Shown: piece after piece, positions 58,701-64,000 of the stretch
How positions within the stretch are numbered: the stretch's first letter is position 1
Layout of the letters: each line of letters starts with the position of its first letter
Source: Micropterus salmoides
Lineage: Eukaryota > Chordata > Actinopteri > Centrarchiformes > Centrarchidae
Assembly (NCBI RefSeq): GCF_014851395.1
Contig: NW_024044459.1
Span: 6,671,100 to 6,735,099, forward strand
Direction: 5' to 3'
Length of the DNA stretch: 64,000 nucleotides
The notes under the pieces: model-generated
Told to the model about the DNA's origin: nothing
Database searches by the model: none
What the model saw: the letters and a program-made list of their open reading frames with translations, nothing else
Translations under genes and position numbers: made by a program

Positions 58701-61700
58701 GGGCAGGGGGAGAGCCACAGTCAACATCTGAGAGCCAAAGCAGTGACATGCTGCATGAAACTGTATTTGCTGGAAAATCTCCAGGAACTCTGTCCGACAG
58801 GTGCCTTTCATTAACCCTGCGCTCCTGAAACTGGTTAAAAACTCACTAAAAACCGTCAGTCATCAGTGTGAGATTCATTATATTATCATCACCTATAGGC
58901 TTAAAGGATAAGTTCACCATTTTCCAAGTCTGTCTTAAAACAGTAGCAGGTACCTTGTATGAATATTTAAACAGGACTTGCTGTAATCATTTATCCTGTT
59001 CATACTGGCTGTGAAGATTTCTCTTTTTAATATGATTGAAATGGAGGTGATGGAGGACAAAATCCACAGTCCTATTGTTTTAAAGCTTTTAAAATTGTGA
59101 ACCTATCCTTTAAAAAACACTCACCACGCTTGCTCTTTATTTACATGGTACCTTTATAACTGTTAGGTCAACTGATGTGCTCTATATCAGGTATTTTAGA
59201 AGGGGTTAAACCAAATACAAGAGATAAGAAAGCCATTACAGAAAGGGGGCATACATATTCTCACCTTCCATTTGCTTTACCTCTTCTGGTGCTCCATTTG
59301 CATGTAATGTTATCTATTAGGACTGGACGATAAATCCAATATATTGCATTGGAGATATATCTGAATCTCCTATCTTGTGAAAGCCTGAATTAAAAACATC
59401 TCAGGTATTATTTCTTAAGAGTTTAACTTTCAGCAAAACTAAGAGCCTACGGCCATACAAACGGTGCTGTGGACATGCTGATGTTTAGCAGGTATTTTAA
59501 TTACCATGTTGTTGAGCATCTTATTTTATGGGAATGTCAGTCATTTTGCAGATATTTGGTCATAAACTAAAGTACTGGACAGATTTTGACCTGATGATGA
59601 CCTGAGGATGACCTGAGGATGACCTGAGGATGGCCTGAAATTTGATGACAATTCATGGTCTTAGATTAATGACTTATTGTTACAGTTTTTATAATAATAA
59701 AATTTATCAAGATCAATTTAACGATTTATTGAGATAGGTTTAAGAGCATATCAGCCAGCCCTAGTGTGTTTCACAATTACTATATAAACATTTAGCTGAC
59801 ACTGTTAAGAACTCCTGAAAAGACAATTACATAAACACACATTTCAAGATCATGAATGTTACAAATACCCAAGAGCAAAGAAGTACAGAGTTGCAATGTG
59901 CTGATGATCATGAATATTTATATAATGCCAGAAGAGGACAATAAGAGGTGTGAAGAGTGGCATACTATTTTTTTTGCTTGTTTTGTTACCTTCACAGACC
60001 ATGTTGGGTCCTTTCCACAGTCCATCAGCTCCACACACGGAGTTGTTGTCTCCACTCCTCCACACAAAGCCGTCATCACAGACAAACATGGCCACACTGC
60101 CGTATGTGGTCCCTGTGACTGAGAGCAGCACCGTGTCCTCCACTGAGGCAGGCTGGCCACAGTCAACAACTGATGAGGACAAAAACATACATTTCACATT
60201 TGGGACAGACAAAGTACACAAAAGGAATGTGTTGTTTTTTAAAGGGTTTGAAAGTCAATCTAGCATACCGCCCCTTGCTTGATTGTCTCAAAATCCCAAA
60301 TACATACTACATATTAACTCTAAGCAGATTTTGAGTATGTAGAGTATTCATATTCATGCAGGAAAAGACAAAATTGAATATACTTACAACTGGCAGCATG
60401 CTTATCCAAATCTCATTAATGCATTTTTACCTTTGCAGGAAGCGTTGTCTCTGTGAGGATGGAAGGGCTCCACTCCATTGTGGACTTTGTATCCCAGCTG
60501 GCAACTGCAATCAAAACTGCCGTCAAGATTCCTGCATTGACCCCCTTCTCCACACGGGCCTGCGATCCTGCACTCGTCAATGTCTGCAAAACCAGTGGTT
60601 AATGAGCATGTGACATAAAAACGAACTTTGTAAGACTTGACTTAAGAGTTACAGGTCCAAACTGTAGTTGAGTTTCAGTACTGTCTTCACTGCACTGACA
60701 TTATTTGGTTTAAGAGATTTTATTACTTCTCTGAAATTGATAGTTGAGCTTTTAATATAAGATGTCTCTGTGTTAGTACTCAGTAATTATAGTCTAAAAT
60801 ATATTACCAAATAGAAGCCAAATGATTTTCAAAGGACTGAAGTGAAATAGTAACAAAAGGTGTTATTTGTTTTATATATAGAATTCTAACTTTGAAAACT
60901 GTCCTTATTGTCTGTATGACTAATTAATTTATGTTGTCATTTCTCATTTTTAGTCTACATTTTTTAACAACAAGAATAATCCTACGGGTGACTATAAGTG
61001 TAATTATGTTTCACATGCCTACTTTTTGGATGTCTCCCTTTTGTGTAGTTTTATGTAAAAACCCATGTCCAGCCTAAACTCACCCTGGCAGTGGGTTCCA
61101 TCATTTGGGATGAAGACGGCCATGTTGTTAGAAGGGCTGTAGCCAAACAGGCAGGTACAGTAGTAGCTGCCATACGTGTTGTGGCAGGTGGTGTGCTGCC
61201 CACAAATCTTACTGGCTCCTATCTGACACTCATCTTTATCTGGAAGAAAAAATATTTATTACACTTCAACATGGAAGAGAAAAAGTTGAAATTGTTAATG
61301 TTGTTAATTCCACTTGTGCTTTTACTATTATGACAAGTCAAAATGTCTACATGATGTTTTGTCTTTTATTGTTGTACAGACATTCATGGTCCCCAGAAAA
61401 TGCATCCGACTAACTTTAGTGATGGCCTTACTTTTCATCTAGATCCATCATCATGTTAACATGATGATGGATCATGACATGATGATGCTGACATGCTAAA
61501 CTTAGATAGTGAACATGGTAATGCTTTGAACTTCATGCTAGTTGGATGATAGCTTCATGCTACGAAGTCTACTAGCTTATTCACCTTTTAGCTTAGTTTT
61601 GCTGTGCACCAACACGTAAGGGTAATATCTGGCTATAAATGCTCCACTATGTTTACCAGCTAGTCGCTACCTTTGTCTGTTTGGTGCTGAGCAGGCAGCT

Positions 61701-62926
61701 TACTGAGGATCTGTAGAACATTTTGCTGCCTGCTGCTGCTGATGAGAGCGGTGAGACTGAACCAAAACACTTGCAAGAGGTAAAACCAAAACAATGAGCT
61801 GAAAGACACTAAAACGCTCTGTAGCGCTGAGAGAACTGCAGTGCAGAGTGATAACTATGGATTTGTTACAAGTGACCAGCTCTGCACAAGCGAAGCCAAT
61901 GCAGAAGTTTCTTACACCTGCATTCTTGTTAATGGCCAGCAGGGGGTGACTCCACTGGTTCCAAGAAGAAGTTAGATTATATAGAGGTTTATGGCAAAAT
62001 GACCCAACTTCTAACTTGATTTATTACCTCAATAAACACTTTCTTAAAGGGGTTATGTTCTCCATCACTAGGTTAAGTCTTCTTCAATACAGCATGACGT
62101 TAATTTTGTAAATTATGGTCCCATTTAGAGGAAAGATAATAAAGCAGGGTATGCTTTAGGGAGCGGCTACTTTGTGATTGATAAGTCACTATCACTGCGA
62201 TCTGTCAGGCGTAGCAATGAGTATCCCTCCCCAGCTCCACCCTCTCGTCCAAATATGGTCACTTCTGGTTCCAAAAAAATCAAAATGGCGAAACTGGAGG
62301 CTTGAAAAAGGTAGCCCGCGAACCAATTGCCTACGTCCACCTTTACATACATTTCATTCTAAACATAAAACTATTAATAAGCAGCATTAGTTGCATTCCC
62401 TTTTTAAACTTTGAATTCAGTATTTCAGACTGCAGTTATCATTGCAAAACATTTTTCTCATTTGAAAAAACAGAGGTTGAGATGAAGACACATTTCATTT
62501 CACACAAAAAATAAACACGTTTTTCCCTACCTTGACAGAAGGTTCTGCCATTTCCAACAAACCCATACTTGCAGTTACAAACTTTGCCAGAGCCATCTGA
62601 CTTGTCGTCACATGTGGCGTTAGCGTGGCAAGTTGCACACACATCCAGAGCGTGACCTTCTGCTAGCATATCTGAGAGGATAGCAATAACACCCATCAGT
62701 GAATATCTTCAAAATGTTTTTTTCACCCCTTCTCCAGTTGTCAGTGATACATACAGATTTTGCAAAAATAAATAATATTGATTAATCACTAAATGTGAAG
62801 GATGGAACAAACAAAATTGGCATCAGTATTCTCACCTGCAATGACACAGAGCAGAAAAATCACCATCATTTTTGGGTTTCTCTCGATCACACTATCCCTG
62901 CCAAGTCTCCTGGTAGTTCTCTTCAT
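52792..62926 (-). CDS. susd1: Sushi domain-containing protein 1 with eight sushi domains, 19 exons, 916 aa
   Basis: Predicted type I membrane protein of unknown function. Exons in order: 62926-62836, 62671-62531, 61239-61084, 60583-60431, 60169-59990, 58727-58548, 58362-58183, 58040-57861, 57740-57561, 57349-57170, 56445-56266, 55855-55691, 55512-55418, 55245-55059, 54915-54822, 54342-54087, 54000-53961, 53748-53655, 52810-52792 (TGA). Total 2751 nt, in frame. Order: signal peptide (MMVIFLLCVIA), EGF (31-77; CNCKYGFVGNGRTFC), calcium-type EGFs (78-129, DKDEC; 130-180, DIDEC), sushi 1-8 (181-655), one fibronectin-like unit (656-749), a membrane-proximal domain (LYYGGFFNAPLENGRNYYII), a membrane helix (~889-908) and a short tail WFFKKT. 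EGFs and C-terminal half match SUSD1 closely. A second in-frame ATG at 62869 starts at MMVIFLL and may be the real one. Human SUSD1 as I recall it is 747 aa with two sushi domains. Confidence 0.92.
52970..53300. repeat. Dispersed repeat in the last susd1 intron
   Basis: ATTAATTGATCGATTGATTG, then GTTACCCAGAGTCCAAAGTG and TTGTTTTGTCCAACGAACAG are hallmarks of a common fish repeat. Edges are approximate. Confidence 0.55.
54435..54820 (+). mobile_element. LINE 3' fragment abutting a susd1 exon
   Basis: GACTTTCCTCTTTGATAAAG, CTGGCTCAGGTGAGCCCCGA and CCATCCCTTAGTTATGCTAT mark the 3' part of a fish non-LTR family; an ATT-rich tail (54769-54812) runs to the exon 15 donor at 54821. It is antisense to susd1. 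Confidence 0.65.
56604..56985. mobile_element. Fold-back element between sushi exons 6 and 7
   Basis: The arm at 56604-56685 (GAAACAGCTAGAATGGCTCT) is mirrored at 56905-56985 (AGAGCCAGGCTAGTTGG). The arms share ~80 bp in inverse order. A single-arm relative lies at 24983-25170. Confidence 0.65.
59318..59763. mobile_element. MITE between sushi exons 1 and 2
   Basis: The left end TAGGACTGGACGATAAATCC and the right end ATATCAGCCAGCCCTA are imperfect inverted copies of a frequent fish MITE end. It contains an 11-bp tandem repeat (GATGACCTGAG, about four copies, 59588-59640), probably a nested insertion. Confidence 0.65.
61380..61990. repeat. Repeat-rich stretch in susd1 intron 2
   Basis: It includes a perfect 32-bp palindrome at 61442-61473 and a dispersed family with GTTTACCAGCTAGTCGCTAC and GTGCTGAGCAGGCAG. 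No coding evidence. Confidence 0.5.
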
Positions 62927-64000
62927 TTCACCAGACACTCAACCCCCTCATCTCCCCCCCCGTTTTTCACTTCCGTCTTATGGCCCATGAAGACATTGAG
63001 CAGGTTTGATAACCAGCATTAAGAGGATGCTGCAAGTGGGTGAGCTGAGGTCACTGAGAAATAGCTCCTTTTCTCAATGGTCTTCTTGGAGCTGGTGGTT
63101 TTGTGGCTTCATCTGTCATTCTCTGACACATTCAGTTACGCTCAGTGCTCACTCTGGTGAACAGCACACTCACACTGCGGTGACTGATAAGGCTATATTT
63201 GGCCTAACGACCCTGCTGTGTGGCCTCTTACAAACACTGTGGCATTTTGTAACCACATCATTACTATGTGTGTAAAATTTCAATTTTCAATTCTATGTTA
63301 TTTATATAGTGCAGCTTATCCTTTCTCGATTGTATTTAAAGCAGTTTGTAACCTTTAATAAATTAAAATGGCTTAATTGATCGTTTATTATAATCCTTAA
63401 ATGTATAAGTGGTATTTTAAGCCAATGTAACCAGCATAACTCCTCATCCTACCGCATGGTGGTAGTGGGAGCAGAGGAGGTGTCAGTTGGTGTGATGTGG
63501 TAGGTAGAGATAAGTCTAGTGAGCTGCTATCCGTCTTCCCAGCAGGGTCCTTACTAGGGTTTCTCTGTCACTCAAACCAGCAAGTAACCACCTCACACCA
63601 GTGCCTGGACTGGACTGATTAACACCAGCCTGACCCTCAGAGAAGGCAGTCCCCAAAAGTGACTGAACAGTCTGTCTGTGTAGGCCCAAATCTGACTAGA
63701 ACTGAAATTAATTGTTCAACAATAAAAATAAACCAAAGTCAGCAGGAAGCTATGGTTTTTCAACTGTTTTTCTTTATCTTGTCATCTTTGTGGATAAACA
63801 CTTATGGCTGTGGTATTTTTGCACTGCATGTCCAAGAGCTCGCAGATTAGTGAAACAGCAGTATTACATTTATTTTCTACTGGATTTTCTTTGTCACTTT
63901 TTGTCTATTGCCATTCATGCTAATTACCCAGTTCAACAGGAAACTGCAAAACCACCAGTTCAGTCAGAAACACTTACGTCAAGGAATTTATTATTTATAG
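62927..64000 (-). other. 5' flank of susd1
   Basis: Presumed promoter and 5' UTR region on the minus strand. No TATA box or other element can be assigned with confidence, and I see no gene in the remaining plus-strand ORFs. Confidence 0.4.

Overview
The window is nuclear DNA from a bony fish. It holds six multi-exon vertebrate genes plus one intronless-CDS gene, with long introns, GT-AG splice sites and abundant fish-type transposon remnants (Tc1-like elements, tRNA-derived SINEs, hAT-like MITEs, a LINE with an RNase H domain). Several MITE families, for example the one ending AAAGGACCAGTGTGT, are ones I associate with percomorph fishes, so a percomorph teleost is my inference; the species cannot be read from the sequence. 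Exons were assigned by translating both strands, matching remembered vertebrate protein families, and requiring splice sites and reading phases to agree through each gene.

Layout. Plus strand: specc1l (3' half, 5-11797, long 3' UTR to about 14.8 kb), a ~1 kb minisatellite (15034-16041), adora2a (20997-23480, candidate non-coding first exon ending at 16574), a small C22orf15/CXorf65-like gene (25653-27137) and upb1 (30012-35347). Minus strand: gucd1 (40345-37623, tail-to-tail with upb1), a P2X4-type receptor gene (46530-41825), zbtb26 (50720-49416) and susd1 (62926-52792). The first half keeps the order specc1l, adora2a, upb1, gucd1 that I know from human 22q11.23. The second half joins genes whose human relatives lie elsewhere (P2RX4 on 12q; ZBTB26 and SUSD1 on 9q).

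Functions. SPECC1L is a coiled-coil/calponin-homology cytoskeletal cross-linker. ADORA2A is an adenosine GPCR and the P2X gene encodes an ATP-gated channel, so two purinergic receptors are neighbours. UPB1 performs the last step of pyrimidine breakdown. GUCD1 is a small poorly understood protein with a papain-like look. ZBTB26 is a BTB zinc-finger transcription factor. SUSD1 is a type I membrane protein with EGF and sushi domains. This is a eukaryotic locus, not an operon, and no joint pathway is implied.

Most notable. susd1 has eight sushi exons where I recall two in human SUSD1, and every one of the eight carries an N-glycosylation sequon at the same place, two residues before the third cysteine. 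Other points: two separate Tc1-like copies lie almost against 5' splice donors (5 bp in upb1, about 16 bp in the P2X gene); a GC-AG intron in specc1l; an ATG upstream ORF overlapping the adora2a start; a minisatellite bracketed by two nearly identical 153-bp direct repeats; and a little-studied small protein that may have a ubiquitin-like fold. I found no evidence for a wholly new multi-gene system.
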